Shown one piece after another: positions 13,026 through 24,763 of a stretch of 64,000 bases of DNA. The translations under genes were made by a program, and so were the position numbers. Source of the stretch: Theocolax elegans (Eukaryota; Arthropoda; Insecta; Hymenoptera; Cerocephalidae). Numbering within the stretch: the stretch's first letter is position 1; each line of letters starts with the position of its first letter. The DNA lies in assembly GCA_026168455.1 (NCBI GenBank), contig CM047426.1, forward strand, positions 30,935,058 to 30,999,057. The letters run 5' to 3'. The notes under the pieces were generated by a model that saw nothing but the letters and a program-made list of their open reading frames with translations, ran no database searches and had not been told where the DNA came from.

Positions 13026-13074
13026 TCTCTCTCCCTCTCTCTCTCTCTTTCTCTCTTTCTCTCTTTCTCTCTTT
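13026..13074. repeat. (CT)n/(CTCTTT)n microsatellite
   Basis: About 49 bp of CT repeat passing into a CTTTCTCT hexamer-like pattern. Confidence 0.95.
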
Positions 13075-14700
13075 ATCAATCTAATGTATAAAATGACTTA
13101 AATGTTCAAATTCGAATTTTTTTATCTTTCAGTTATCTTTGGCTGTCCCTAAGTATTATCTTTGGTTTTCAATTCAAAAGTTCCCCTTGAAGAACCACTT
13201 AAAAAGTACACTGAAACTCATTAACAGGACTACAACGCTTCGACGGTCAGTATTGTAAATTTTATTTTTTGATCTAGCAAATACCAATAAGTATTTTAAA
13301 AAATTTCATTGATTTGAAGTAAAGTAAATACTATGTAGGTAATGGACTATTTCCGAAACCACTCTCATACTTTTCCTGCACTTTCTCCGCATCACAGGCA
13401 TACTGTTTTACCATATAGATATTTAATATATACTCTCGAATCACAGCTGTATTTTACACATATACAGTTGAATATAGTATAGGTGCCTAGATCGGACAAA
13501 AACCGTACTTTGGAATTGTCCAATGCTATAGAATATATGTACAATACTATATATTCATTTTTTTGAGGACATTATTATATATGAATATTTTACAAAATTT
13601 GTACTATATAAATAATACTTATACGCGGAGAATAAATTTTTTATCAATTTATTATATTTTTAGTAATGCTGGGACATATTTTAAATAAACAATTTAAAAT
13701 ATAGTACAGTTTATTTAGTATATAGTACATTTTATCATACTTTAAATATGTTCCAGTATTATTAAAAATATAACAATTTTTACTGTAAGAATTAAATAAT
13801 ATTATAATTATATTAGTATAATTCATACAAATGTAAATTATTTATTTAATTCAAATACTTATATTTTGATATTTTTAATAGACAGATGAATAAAATATTG
13901 CAATTAATCATTGTTCCTATTTTGTTACAAATAATTTATGTATTAATTGTGATTAAAAATTCATTATTTTAACAGTTAAAACTTTATTAAAATTTAACCA
14001 ATGAAATGTTGAAGAGAATAAAGATCGCTTTGGATGCAATCTAATTTTAATTCGTTTGACCTTCTCGATGTGAGCGGCTCTTCCCTTTTCAATCTCCTCT
14101 CAAGTCTCTCTTTCTCTCTTTTTCATTCCCTCTCTATTCTTGGTAGATTATGTTGGTTTTCTCTGTCATACTGTCGGTGCTTTTCTTCTCTCAAGACCGT
14201 TTGGAGAGAAGACGGCGCAAGCAAGCACCAGGTTCCACTCCCGTCGCTCAACTTCTTCCGCTCGATTTCCTCCTTAACTCTCATCTAGCTCTAGCCACGC
14301 GAGCATTTCCTTCGAGCGCTCGACGATGTCGTCGACATCTCCCGAATCGTTTATTTCGAGTTTCCTTTCACGGTAATTTTCTGGAACGCCCTACAACATC
14401 GTTCGGCTAAGATTTTGCGCGTATATGGAAGTGGAATATATGCAGAACTTTACAAACACACTAAAGACACATTTTGCGAGGTGCCGGGCGCTAGATGATT
14501 TGCCCTGAAACTTCAATCGTCTGTGTATACGCGCAAATATCCTCCACGTGTATGTCAGGTTCAGCACATTTGGCACTTGATTTTTTCATATTTAAATTTT
14601 TGAGATTGAATCAACATTTCCTTGTTCAAATTGTTCTTGATCATATGTTATAATCATAATATTTTTTAATTAAAATAAGTGTTTACTAATAATAATAGTA
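13075..14700. other. AT-rich intron with CT-rich block at 14030-14560
   Basis: 13075-14020 is highly A/T-rich. 14030-14570 is CT/CpG-richer and holds overlapping frames on both strands that encode Ser/Leu/Arg-rich low-complexity peptides without domains. Possibly a regulatory block; no gene is supported. Confidence 0.4.
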
Positions 14701-14719
14701 ATAATTTTTTATAGAGGAG

Positions 14720-15600
14720 GCTTTGAACTATCCACCGAAATCCATCTCCCATCCACCAGCCACAGTCAACGACAGATCAACGATAAGATAATTCTGGGTA
14801 AAGTAAAAGTTCTCGTCACCGTACGGTCGGTTAATACTTGGATACAACTGGCCAACTAGCTTGGCCGTCTATTTTTTGCGCGTACTGTCGTTCGTGAACC
14901 AGAGGTTGATGGAGAAGGTCTCTACAATCATCGGCACAACCGGGTCAGACATCGTACAATACGTATTTGCCATTCGAAGATGTTTGCTGTCATTCGTAAC
15001 CCGATGAAGTCAAGGCGGATCGTGAATCGGAGATACTAAAAAGGGATATGTCTTTTAAACGGTTTATGAGAGGTAGACCACTCTATAAACATACTCTGTC
15101 TGTATACTTGAGAAGACCTTCACAATTTATGTATAGCCCGCTGTGATTTGCTTCGAAAATGTGCTGTCGTTAATACCCATTCCTTTACCGCCATTAGTTT
15201 TTGGACCCGAACCTGGCTTGGCCAGCACAAAGCTCTTGACAGTGCTACCACTGACAACAGTAAAATCTCGCTATCTGCGGAAATGCCGATTGATGATTTG
15301 ATGATAATTTGCTATTTGCGCAGCACTGGACACAGCACAAGGAAACTACTCTGGCAATTGTGGTCTGACATAAATGACTGCAAGAGATGTTGCTGGCGGA
15401 AACTGTTAAATAAGATGGATTTGGACCTTTGGTGCGTGGGTTACAAAATGTTAACTCATCAAGAGTCGTGTTCCGCAATAATCGGGACAAAAACTTGATA
15501 TAAGATCGTCAATGGACTTTATTTAGTTTACGCGCACAGTTCGGACCATACAGATGTGAAATGTCCTTTTTTCAAGTGAGGAGCTTTTGAGATCTGGGCG
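14720..15600 (+). mobile_element. Decayed non-LTR retrotransposon (LINE, R1-clade-like ORF2 linker)
   Basis: Seen: the plus-strand frame 15148-15498 ends with a segment of the pattern IN-x-CKRCCW-x-KL-x5-D-x-DLWCVGYKM. Known: the linker between the endonuclease and reverse transcriptase domains of R1/TRAS-type LINE ORF2 proteins has a comparable order (basic stretch, KR-x-CW, Leu-rich, D-x-DPWG-x-Y-K). The flanks (14720-15147 and 15499-15600) are GC-richer than the intron background and contain stops in this frame. Inference: a truncated, mutated LINE insertion without recognisable reverse transcriptase. No poly(A) tail or target-site duplication was found, so the boundaries are approximate. 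Confidence 0.5.
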
Positions 15601-15785
15601 ATATGGTGCTTATGCTAATGATTAAAAAATAACTGCGTGGTTCAGTTGAAATTGACTTACGAGACGGGTAAATACGTTAATGACCGAAGTAGTCCTATTC
15701 AAGAGAGACACACACACAAGGGTACTAATAACCATAGCTAGAATATAGGTAACGATCAGGTATGAGGATACATATCTGATACATA

Positions 15786-16039
15786 CACTGAGAAAAAAGT
15801 TATAGTAAAAATTAAAATGTTGTCTAGTAATGCAGAGACAGACTGACACAATCCAAAAATTTACCATAGTGTATAATAAATTTTACTGAAGTTGTAGTAA
15901 ATATTACCAAAATTGTAGTAAAAATTAATAACTTTCTAGTAAATTTTATTATACACTATAGTAAATTTTTGGACTGCGTCAGTCTGTCTCCGCATTACTA
16001 GACAACATTTAAATTTTTACTTCAACTTTTTTCTCCGTG
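15786..16039. mobile_element. MITE-like palindromic element, 254 bp, TA-flanked
   Basis: Seen: the left arm (from CACTGAGAAAAAAGTTATAG) and the right arm (ending CTTTTTTCTCCGTG) are reverse complements over about 100 bp with few mismatches. They include the shared block AATGTTGTCTAGTAATGC and its complement on the right. The arms surround a short AT-rich centre of about 50 bp. Both ends abut TA, consistent with a TA target-site duplication. There is no coding capacity. Inference: a non-autonomous DNA transposon; TA duplication fits Tc1/mariner-like and several other superfamilies, so none is assigned. Confidence 0.85.
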
Positions 16040-16735
16040 TATGGTAAACAATAAAGCAATAGAAAATACCAAAGTTGTATTTAGACTGATGGCCAATATA
16101 AAGGAACAATTACGCTTTTCAAGGCGAATTTGGGTAGACGTGCTGTATGTTATAAAACAAGAACAGAAAGCAATGGCGAGTACGCAGTCAGCGCATTAAG
16201 AATCGCTTCTGAATTACAAATTGACTCCGTAGATGGACCATCTTTTAAACCTAGGCGTAATAGCCAATTGACCTACTCACAGCCAAATGAAAATTGGCAG
16301 AAAGACATGTGTATTGAAGTTTGAAAATGAGTAAATAAGTGGATAATAAATGGTGACTAAGAACGACTATGTAATTGGACACGGTAGGACTGTTACTTAG
16401 TCTGAAATAAATGAAAGCAACTATTTCGGACTAATATTAATGTGAAAATAACAATCGAAGAGAAGAAAAAGTATATTAATTTTGACTTTTTTCTAACTGG
16501 TCAAAAGGTTACGGCCTTTTACAGCAATTATTCAAAGTTTTAATATTTTAAAAGAATAATCTATTAATATTGCCTAATATAATTAATGCAGACATATATG
16601 TTCTTATAATACGTGCAAGTTTCATTTAAAACTTAACCCATTATTTAACACCGCCAGTCACTCCAATTAGAATAAAAACTTAAAAAGTCAACCCAAACAT
16701 TTTTTCGAGTAAGCGAGTTGGATAGAAGGCAAAAG
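16040..16735. other. Intronic sequence right of the MITE
   Basis: A 64-codon plus-strand frame (16130-16324) of unremarkable composition has no recognisable motif; it may be further LINE debris. The rest is AT-rich. Confidence 0.35.
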
Positions 16736-16771
16736 AGGAAGAGAGAAAGAGAGAAAGAATAATATGAAGAG

Positions 16772-16809
<38 letters not shown>
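16736..16809. repeat. (GA)n microsatellite
   Basis: GAAA-rich lead-in, then about 36 bp of uninterrupted GA repeat. It produces the Leu-Ser-rich minus-strand frame 16688-16888, which is not a gene. Confidence 0.95.
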
Positions 16810-16811
<2 letters not shown>

Positions 16812-16899
16812 GGGTTTATGGTAGAGAGATGAAGTTCAGAACAAAAGAGCCGGAGGAAGTTAGAAGGGACGGCGAAGTACTGGACCAAGCGACTGCTGT

Positions 16900-17300
16900 A
16901 CTCTGCCTTCCAACCTAACGACTTGGCTGAATATTTATAAAGCTAGGGCCTCGCCGTGCCTCTCCCACTTTTCTCTTCTAGTATCCCTTCACAGCGTACG
17001 CGTTACTGGTTACTGCGGCTCTTACACGACGAACAAGGCGAGTCGGTGACGCGCGAGCCACGCTCCATAGACTTTCATTGTAATTGCCTTGTTCGTTTTG
17101 ATTCCCTCCTTGCGATGGGATAGAAAAGAAAGAGAGCAAGAGAGAGAGAGAGAGAGAGAGACAGAGAAGGAGGGAAGGAGAGAACGAGAGAAAGAGATAG
17201 GGAAAGCCGAATAGAGCTGGGTAGACCGAGCCTGAATTGCATTATGCAAATCGCAATCTTGCCGAGTCGACGGCTTTCTTTCTCATGAGTGAAGAGGCAA
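16900..17300. other. CpG-rich block with second (GA)n tract
   Basis: A GC-richer island in AT-rich intron containing a GA tract at about 17124-17165. The minus frame 17022-17249 is low-complexity. Candidate regulatory block by composition only. Confidence 0.35.
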
Positions 17301-17901
17301 AAGTGGCCTTGGGTATAACTTTTGGCTACGTCGCTTTAAGCGCTATTGAAAATACCAAATTGCGTTTAAGAATTTTCTCGAGAAATCGCGACGCTTTCTA
17401 TACCTCCTAACACGAACTTGATTGCCAAACTTGAAAAAGAAAAAAACTTAGCTTTACAATTCAGATATTATTTTTTAATAATATATCTATATTGTTTATA
17501 CATACGCAATTATGAAATATAATTATAAAACGTATCTTTAGTGTACAAATATTATTTTACTACATGAAAATACTTAATATGAAATTGATGACTATTATTT
17601 ATTGTATATAAATAAATATAGACGAATTGAATACAATGCATAATGTTTAACATCGATAAGTATGAAAAATGGCTGATTTTAATACTTGTTTTTACCGATA
17701 CTCCAATCATAACGTGGATACTGCAACAGTAATAAAAATTCATTAAGCATTAAGATCACGAGTAGAAAAAATTTCATCTAGTGAGCAGAATTCACGATTT
17801 TGATAGGTTTCTGCTATTTATTTATTTATATTGTAATAAAAATAAATTGTTAATTTTCATCGCCAGAAATAGCATCTTATTTATTGTTAATTATTAAAAA
17901 A

Positions 17902-17975
17902 ATTGGATCTCCGAAGATTTGAACTTCTGATCTTCTGTTCCGAAGTTTTTTGTACCCACTGAGCTATATTATTGC
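17902..17975 (-). repeat. tRNA-like arm, left copy of an inverted pair
   Basis: Read on the minus strand: box A-like ATAGCTCAGTGGGTACAAA, then CTTCGGAACAGAAG forming an anticodon-like hairpin, then box B-like AAGTTCAAATCTT. It is a degenerate tRNA-derived sequence and is clearly related in sequence and order to the plus-strand copy at 18093-18172. Confidence 0.7.
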
Positions 17976-18092
17976 TTATGTGAACATGTTAAATTTAAGT
18001 TATAAAATTAATTTTATAACTTATTTTCATACTTTTCAAGTGTATTATATCTGTTATTTATATTTAATGTGAATTTAATATATTGACATAGA

Positions 18093-18172
18093 CAATAAAA
18101 TAGCTCAGTTTGTAGAGTAAAAGACTTCGGGGTAAAAGATCGGAGGGTCGAATCTTCGAAATATAATTTTTT
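18093..18172 (+). repeat. tRNA-like arm, right copy of an inverted pair
   Basis: Plus strand: ATAGCTCAGTTTGTAGAGTA (box A-like), GACTTCGGGGTAAAAGATC, then GGGTCGAATCTTC (box B-like) and an A/T tail. Same layout as the minus-strand copy 118 bp to its left. The pair forms a fold-back structure of about 270 bp with an AT-rich loop. Neither folds as a normal tRNA, so this is a repeat rather than a working tRNA gene. Confidence 0.7.
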
Positions 18173-18434
18173 TACAATTTAATTTTTAATAATTTAATGT
18201 AATATTTTTGCAATGAAAATGAACTATATTTTGTTACAATTTAAATAAATATTATGGCAGGAACCTAATAATATCGTGGTATTTTGCTCATAAACCACAA
18301 TTTTGCCATGTTTTTGCCAATACTTTGCTAAAATTTTGCAAGCAAATATTTTGCCATGATTTTCCTATAAAATTTTTACCGCCCGCGGGACTGCACTGTT
18401 ATTTAATAATAGTGGTTTATAATCCTTGTAAATT

Positions 18435-18615
18435 GTTCAACGTTGTTCTCTTTATGCTCGCATTGAATTTTAATCAGTTTCAAAAGCATGCAATGTTTTT
18501 ATGATGAAAGTGCTTGTTAAAAATACATTTCCCAATGATGCTTATAAATCAGCAGATACCAAGAATCGAGCCCTGAACCAGCGGATAGAATTCTACCGCT
18601 TTAACGAACCACCCC
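18435..18615 (-). mobile_element. tRNA-derived SINE, copy A
   Basis: On the minus strand the element starts with a degenerate tRNA-like head (box B-like GGCTCGATTCTTGG). It continues into the body motif ATTGGGAAATGTATTTTTAA, CAAGCACTTTCATCATAAAA and CATTGCATGC, which is shared with copies at 22755, 40950 and 53012. The plus-strand frame 18501-18767 overlaps it and is spurious. Confidence 0.75.
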
Positions 18616-20660
18616 CACAGCAGCAAACGATTGTGTCACTGTCCAAGACAAAACAAAACAGAAAGCTAAAGGCAAAAATTGTGGTTGAGAACAATAAAAG
18701 TCAAGAAATTACCGCAAGAAGAATAATGATTTTGATCCGATTTACTAGTAAACTTTGGTGCAAATAGACATCCCGCTTTGTTACAAAAGATTATTTCTTT
18801 GTTTACACCTACACCTCTGTTTTATGTAGCTATTTTTGTCTCCATTGCTCTTACTGATATATTTTTGCTATTCCTTCGATAAGTCCCTCTCTCTCAACCT
18901 GACACTATGGATATTCACAGTCCCGAATAACTTGCTCAACTTTTGACATCCGCGCCAGCACGAGCTTATTTGCATGAAACATTCATATTCATTGTGCAAG
19001 CGAGTTCTTTGAGCACTATTAGCAATCTGTGTAAAACAAACCCGTTATACTTGATAAAATGAAATGAACGCAAATTTCAATTTAAATTTAATAAGTTAGT
19101 TACTTTCCATTTGGATTTACTAATTGCTTTTTACTTACGCCAGCTGATTTGAAATTTTCATGAAGCACAAAATAATTAAAAGAAAATCTTCATACGACCA
19201 TTGATTACTACATTTCGTAATGTGTAACCAAGTTATTTTATTACTATTCCATTAAAAAATTTCCATCTAAAATTAATTCAATAAAGATTGGTGTACATAA
19301 TAAAATATTTATAAATATTTTACCTGAAATAATCAACATAATCCGTAACTATCAATGCCGACAGTTACGGTTCAAGATAACTACAAGCACGTTTGTCATC
19401 GATCCTCCTAATAACTTGCACGCGCGGTAAAGCCCGACGAGCCACACAGCGAACGGTTGGTAGGGTATAGGGAACAAGAGAGGAAAACGGACAGAAAGCG
19501 GCTGGGACAAGGGGTCGAAATTAATTTAGCCCACACATCGGTATCCCGCCGATTCCTTTTGCATCTTGTCCGAAACCAAGTTTAATATTCATAGCTGCCA
19601 CTGACGCTCTCAGCTTATTCTGCCCTTCGATGACAATCTATAGCAAAACTAACACAAACATTCTGACTCGACACTTTTTTTTTTCTTTCTTTTTGCCTTT
19701 CCACCAATTTGGTTCTTTTTCCACCCAACTTTACCTTTCTTTTCTTCGTTTGCTTTTTTATTTCGTTAGGTAGTTACCCTTTGCTAACATCGAAGGTGAC
19801 ATTTTTACGTTTAATCACTTTAAAATGTCTAAAATGTTGGTATTAAATTAAAGACCGATTCCAGTATTCGCTGGTTAATATTCTGTTCTTGTAAATTTTA
19901 ATTGAGGATAAATAATTTTTATTTGTATTATGTTTTCGCATAGATTGTAGTTATGTATTATAATAGATTTTTATTTAATATTGTCATTAATTTAAATTTA
20001 CGTTTACAATTTCGAATAATAATTTTATCGATTGAGCAGGTAATACCGACAGAAACGTAGGTAGGACTAGGTCAACTATTCGAAGTGCTAACTAATCTAA
20101 CCCGAGATACCGTCAATGCAAATAATAACAAATTATAGTTACCTGAACGAGTTTTAAACTACGATTAAAATTTGTCTGTGTATTATGTACCAATGTTTAT
20201 TATTTTTTATAACCTCATCCGAACACTGTTTTCGCGCATTTTCTCGTAGACTACTGACAGGGAACACCGATTGTATTTGTTTATTTTAACCAAATCTATT
20301 TAGTTGGTTAATTATTTAGATTTAAACATACAAGTTTCCACTGTTTTGGCTACCTTTTTTCCCTGTGTAGAAAATACGTTTTGCATAATATTTATAATCT
20401 TGAATTAGAAATTAGAAAAAAACTACAAAATAATCTGACGGGGGTTACGTTGAATAAAACTTTGAATTAATATCAATATCAATAGTAATAACTATTTTTA
20501 TTTTATTATTTAAAACAAGTTCGAAATGAAGTCATTTTTAGACGTTAAACGATAAGCTTTTAACAACAAGTATATATTGATTTAAGAAAACAAATTGTTT
20601 TATAAAAATAAAAAAGAAATTTGGCATATCCAATTACACGACCATTGCATGTGCTATTTA
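18616..20660. other. Intronic sequence with CpG-rich patch at 19370-19630
   Basis: AT-rich apart from a GC-richer patch around 19370-19630 and a T-rich tract near 19675. No exon, RNA gene or repeat recognised. Confidence 0.4.
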
Positions 20661-20665
20661 ATAAA

Positions 20666-21350
20666 TCAGCCGAAACAAAAAACAGCAGAAAAAAGGCTTC
20701 CATATACAGATTCCCCAGTGCTAGAATTGCCCGAATCGACGAGCAACAATAAAACCCGAGTCAAACGCTCTTGAGCGCTGTAAAACGCACGAGCGTGCCG
20801 TAATCCAAATGCTCCAACCCCAGCCCGCAAAAGGAATTGATAATACAGCAGAGACTCAGCATACAAGTGCTCTAGAAAAAGAGGAAGAGGAAGAGAAAAA
20901 GAGAGAGATAAGATAAGAGTCTTGCAGAAGATAAGAAGGACGAAGAACGAAGAACGAAGAACGAAGAAAGAAACTAAAGCTAACGCACCGACGAAACCTG
21001 TGGATCCACCAAAGTGACGGCAATCCTCCCTTTCGTCCAGATAGAAAGAAGGGAACATACAGAGGTCGAGGGATGGAGGAAGAATCACTTGACGCCGAGC
21101 GTTGGAGGGTAAGTTGCGCGAATTCTGGCGCGCGTCTGTTGCCATAGTGACAGAGCGGCCAACTTTCGAAAACCAAAGGCCAGAGGCGGCAAATCTCTTG
21201 TACGTACAATAATCCGAAGAGCGCTTGCCTTCTCTGACATTTTACAATCCCTACGTCTATCCGTCAACCCCAAGATGCATCTTCTTGCTTTCAGCTCTGG
21301 GTAATGCCTCTTACATGATTTCCGTGGCTACCCACAGATTTTACTTTTCC
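20666..21350. other. CpG-rich block with a 7-bp tandem repeat
   Basis: GC/GA-rich island. Overlapping minus-strand frames (20666-21273) encode Ser/Phe/Leu-rich low-complexity peptides with no domain. The heptamer GAAGAAC repeats about four times at 20940-20968. Candidate regulatory DNA or untranslated exon; coding potential not supported. Confidence 0.35.
20940..20970. repeat. GAAGAAC heptanucleotide tandem repeat
   Basis: About four tandem 7-bp units (CGAAGAA phase) with near-perfect identity. Confidence 0.9.
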
Positions 21351-21974
21351 GAGACGTTTGCTGTGTAAAATTAACGTTGCATATCATTATGGTCGAACGG
21401 TGTACCTCGAAAGCGTAATGAATGTCCCTCTTGTGAAATTTAAAAAATGTTACATCTTTTTCTCTTTTTTTTGGACATTTGGAGCGCGACGAGATGTGCA
21501 GAAATTGTTAAGAGGACACCTGAATGTGAAATGCATATGCAAGTGCGTTTGAAATTCCCTGGTATCTGTGACTTTCAAATTTTAAAACACGTTTTTACAG
21601 TTACTATGGTATATTCTCGCACAGTATATAAATTATCCAAGATAAAAGTGAATGTTTTATAATATTTAGTTGCTTTATTTTGCTGTATAACACTCCTCCT
21701 CGTGAATTTCAATTAGCCAAATGTATAATTTTCTTTGTACATTTTTCATTTTATCGTTAATCAAACTTTATTGTTCTTGAATTCATGTTGTAGCTAAAAA
21801 AACGAAACCTGCATATTCATACTCGGATGTTTGATAATAATGACAATAATATATTTATATATATCCAAAATAACTGAAACTGAAAAGCACAAAAATGTAT
21901 ACATAATATATTTGTTTACTAATAAAAATTTAGGTATTAATTATAAGAGACAACGAGATGAACTAAGCTGCTTC

Positions 21975-22345
21975 ACAGAGAGAAAAGAAAGAGAGAATAT
22001 ATCTTTTCTGGTCCTAAGTCTATCAAAAAGTGACGACTAACAATTTTGTTATTAAAAAATTGCGGCAATTTTCAATAAAGGCAGTTCTGCTTACTTTATA
22101 AAACGGAAGAATCTACCATTTTCATACGGACTTTTTATTATAGGTAGAATCATTAATTTCAATCAATGTACACATTATTTCAGTAACCTATTTTTAATTT
22201 ATACATAAGTTATAATTAAACAATATTATGTAGAAATAATGTATGTAAACCGTCACATTAGTATTCGTAACCTCTATAACCTCTACTTCTATAATATACA
22301 GTTAATATAACTATATAGAAGTAAATAACCTTCAGCGCCGAGGTT
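21975..22345 (+). repeat. Dispersed repeat family, copy 1
   Basis: Collinear, same-orientation similarity to 50522-50915. The best-conserved part is AGTATTCGTAAC...TCTATAACCTCTACTTCTATAA and ATATAGAAGTAAATAA; weaker matches extend leftwards through AAAACGG-AG-ATCTA-CATTTT and CCTAA-TCTATCAAAAA. The copies look moderately diverged. No terminal repeats or coding frame identified; class unknown. Confidence 0.75.
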
Positions 22346-22447
22346 CCGAAAATTCGTTTGAATGAAAAATTATTTGTAAATAAACTAAACTATTGTCAAA
22401 GACCCTTTACACACAGACAGTGACTAATTTTACCTTTACTAATTTAC

Positions 22448-22547
22448 CTTCCCGTAGACGACGTTCCATATGATATGTACTTCCTGTAGAGGATGTTCAG
22501 GTATGTTTGGTAATCTCCAAGACATTGGTGCATCAGTCTACGGGAAG
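22448..22547. repeat. Short inverted repeat, 100 bp
   Basis: CTTCCCGTAGAC at 22448-22459 is exactly complementary to GTCTACGGGAAG at 22536-22547. A related GTACTTCCTGTAGAGGATG lies between. Possibly the ends of a small transposon remnant. Confidence 0.5.
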
Positions 22548-22563
22548 TAGTCATAGTCATTTT

Positions 22564-22643
22564 GAGGAGGTGACGCGGCGGCCCTAACTCAGGGACGTGA
22601 CAATCAAGCACTTAAGCTTATTCGCTCATTGTGCTATGCCTCC
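22564..22643 (-). repeat. Possible tRNA-like remnant
   Basis: On the minus strand a GGAGG start pairs with a CCTCC end. Inside are a box A-like ATAGCACAATGAGCG and only a weak box B-like stretch (CCTGAGTTAGGGCC). Too degenerate to call as a tRNA; possibly a SINE head. Confidence 0.3.
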
Positions 22644-22754
22644 ATAATCTACGGTAAATTAAATTTATTATTTAAAAAAATGTACAGCAAAATCGGTGAT
22701 ACTCCCCCCTCGTGGAATTTCAAAAAAGTATTGGAACAATCAATATATATATGA

Positions 22755-22890
22755 GATCTGCGATGGCTGCGTCGCTATAGAGATGGTGGATTCCGGTGTC
22801 TATCGATTGATTACAAGGACCACTGGGGAATGTATTTTCAACAAGTGCATTCTTAAGAAAGACACCGTATGACGTTAAATAGTATATATA
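22755..22890 (+). mobile_element. tRNA-derived SINE, copy B
   Basis: Plus orientation. The body CACTGGGGAATGTATTTTCA followed by ACAAGTGCATTCTTAAG and a distal GACGTTAAATAG matches the other three copies. The tRNA-like head (from about 22760) is heavily mutated. Confidence 0.75.
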
Positions 22891-23071
22891 TATGAAAACA
22901 TGAAGCAGAAAAAGCATGACACGTAGAATAAAAAGTAATGGTTAATTAAGTTTGAAGAAAACAGATACAACGAAACTATTAGCAGTGATCTCGTACGTTC
23001 AAGGTGGTATGCAATTTTCAAATTCGGGAAACACGCCTTCGCTGAGTGTAGGTATACGTATACATATGCGC

Positions 23072-23150
23072 ATGTGTATACATATATATATATATATATA
23101 TATGCATGTATATGTATGTATATGTATGTATACGTATATGTACGTATATA
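23072..23150. repeat. (TA)n and TATG/TACG microsatellite
   Basis: Alternating TA repeat running into TATGTATG and TACGTATATG units. It explains the Tyr/Ile/His-rich frames on both strands at 22952-23205. Confidence 0.92.
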
Positions 23151-23639
23151 GGAGTATAGATTCGGAATGAGGACGCATTCTACGTGTCAGCGTCTTTACT
23201 CTCACTCTCTTCTCACTGAGTAAACTGCAAACTTAGGAGAACTACGAGCTGCATTAGTGCATACCTGAGCGTGCGGTACTAGCATTCTTGAGTCTGACGT
23301 ACTGGCCATTTAAATTTCTCTCGTTTCATGTAAGGAAAATTACGACGACAGAGGTAACTTCTAGGAGCATATCGGTGAACCTAACTAACCCCCTTCATGA
23401 GAGAAATCCCGAGAATATTAAAAAACCTTCATTTTTACTAGAAAATAACTTTTGTAAATACTTTTTCCTAATTGCTGTTAAGAACAGTTTTAGAGCATTC
23501 GTAAATTACAGTTGTAACGTAATTTTTTAAACAGAAGAAACTAATTGCTTGAGTATTAAAAAACATTTTGGTGTGTACACATTTTAAAGCTACGTGTTCC
23601 GTTAATGCATTTGTTTTTTGCATTGATTTTTTTTATTAA

Positions 23640-23862
23640 GCTTACCCAAGCTCTTAGGGCTTATACAGGTATCCTTAGTAAACCACAGCGCCTCGCATTC
23701 GCCAGGGTATGGGAGGGAAACCATGTAGGAGAAACCTCACCCGAGACAGACGGTGTATTCGAGAACAATTTTGTTTGGGTGACACAGTCGCATTACGTAG
23801 GCCTTAGCACCTCCCGCTCAAGAGATGCGCCTCTGTCACTCAGCCACTGGTGTAGGTTTTTG
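23640..23862 (-). repeat. Unclassified GC-richer insertion-like segment with Leu/Ser tRNA-like D arm
   Basis: A compositionally distinct segment of about 220 bp. On the minus strand it begins with AGTGGCTGAGTGACAGAGG, resembling the D arm/box A of Leu or Ser tRNAs, but no convincing box B follows. Both edges carry TTTTTGCATTGATTT (23615-23629 and 23855-23870), which looks like a target-site duplication of about 15 bp. The plus-strand frame 23605-23868 is a shadow. Inference: a SINE-type insertion. Confidence 0.55.
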
Positions 23863-23870
23863 CATTGATT

Positions 23871-24757
23871 TAGAAAATTTTTTAAACTATTGAAATACAC
23901 CGAAGAAAACGATAGTTATTACCAAAATTGATCTGGGATGCGTATTCTTAAATCTTCTCGATACATAGGGTATATACAGTTTAGCCTAAAGTAGAGATGA
24001 AACATAAAAAAGAAATTCGTGTCTTTTTGAAACTGCAGCAGCGTAGCATTCCACCCTGGTGACAATAATGTGACGCGACTGCAATAACCGAGTTTAAGAG
24101 GTACGCTTGCGTGTTTCGATTTGTGTACGTGCACGTTGGTGTTAGTTGTACGTCCACTCCGGAGTCTCGTATACCGGGCAAGTCACAACCTCCCCCTCCT
24201 TGCTTTTGTGTGGCACAACACCATTTAATGAGATCGCGTGCACGAAACGCATTTATAACGACATGCTTCGCCCGTATTTCCCGTAATCTCTCCAGCATTG
24301 AACTTCCTTTTCTTTTTCCCCGTTCGGTCCCACGCGAATTTTCCCCTGGTTGGAAATTGCCGCAACACTTCGCGTTATTAAATCTTTACGCATAAATTTA
24401 AAGTGTGAACGTAAGGATACAAATGGTGTATATAATGTCTCGAAAGATAAGACGTAAGCAACAGGTCTTAATTATACTTTTGATCTATTAACTTAATAGG
24501 GCAATTTTACAAGAAAATAATTTATTACGTAGTTACCATATCGTACGCCTAATTGATTTGTTTTAAAACGCACATTTTAATTTTGCAACTCGATAAGAAT
24601 ATAATGTGCAGATTCAATATTAATGAAAAATAAGTAACTTATTACAACGTGACGTTTGCAATAGTATGTACAGTTCGATAATTAAAGAATTATTTGAGAA
24701 GTAGCTGTGACGTTTTATCGACTTATTCTTGGCACGCAATAACTGAGTGCAGTTGTC
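23871..24757. other. Intronic sequence
   Basis: GC-moderate at 24040-24370 with overlapping chance frames on both strands, AT-rich elsewhere. No exon recognised. Confidence 0.4.
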
Positions 24758-24763
24758 ACTTAC

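Noticed and set aside
20666..21273. Minus-strand frames up to 159 codons
   Set aside because: Phe/Leu/Ser low complexity from GAAGAAC and GAGAAA repeats; no conserved motif.
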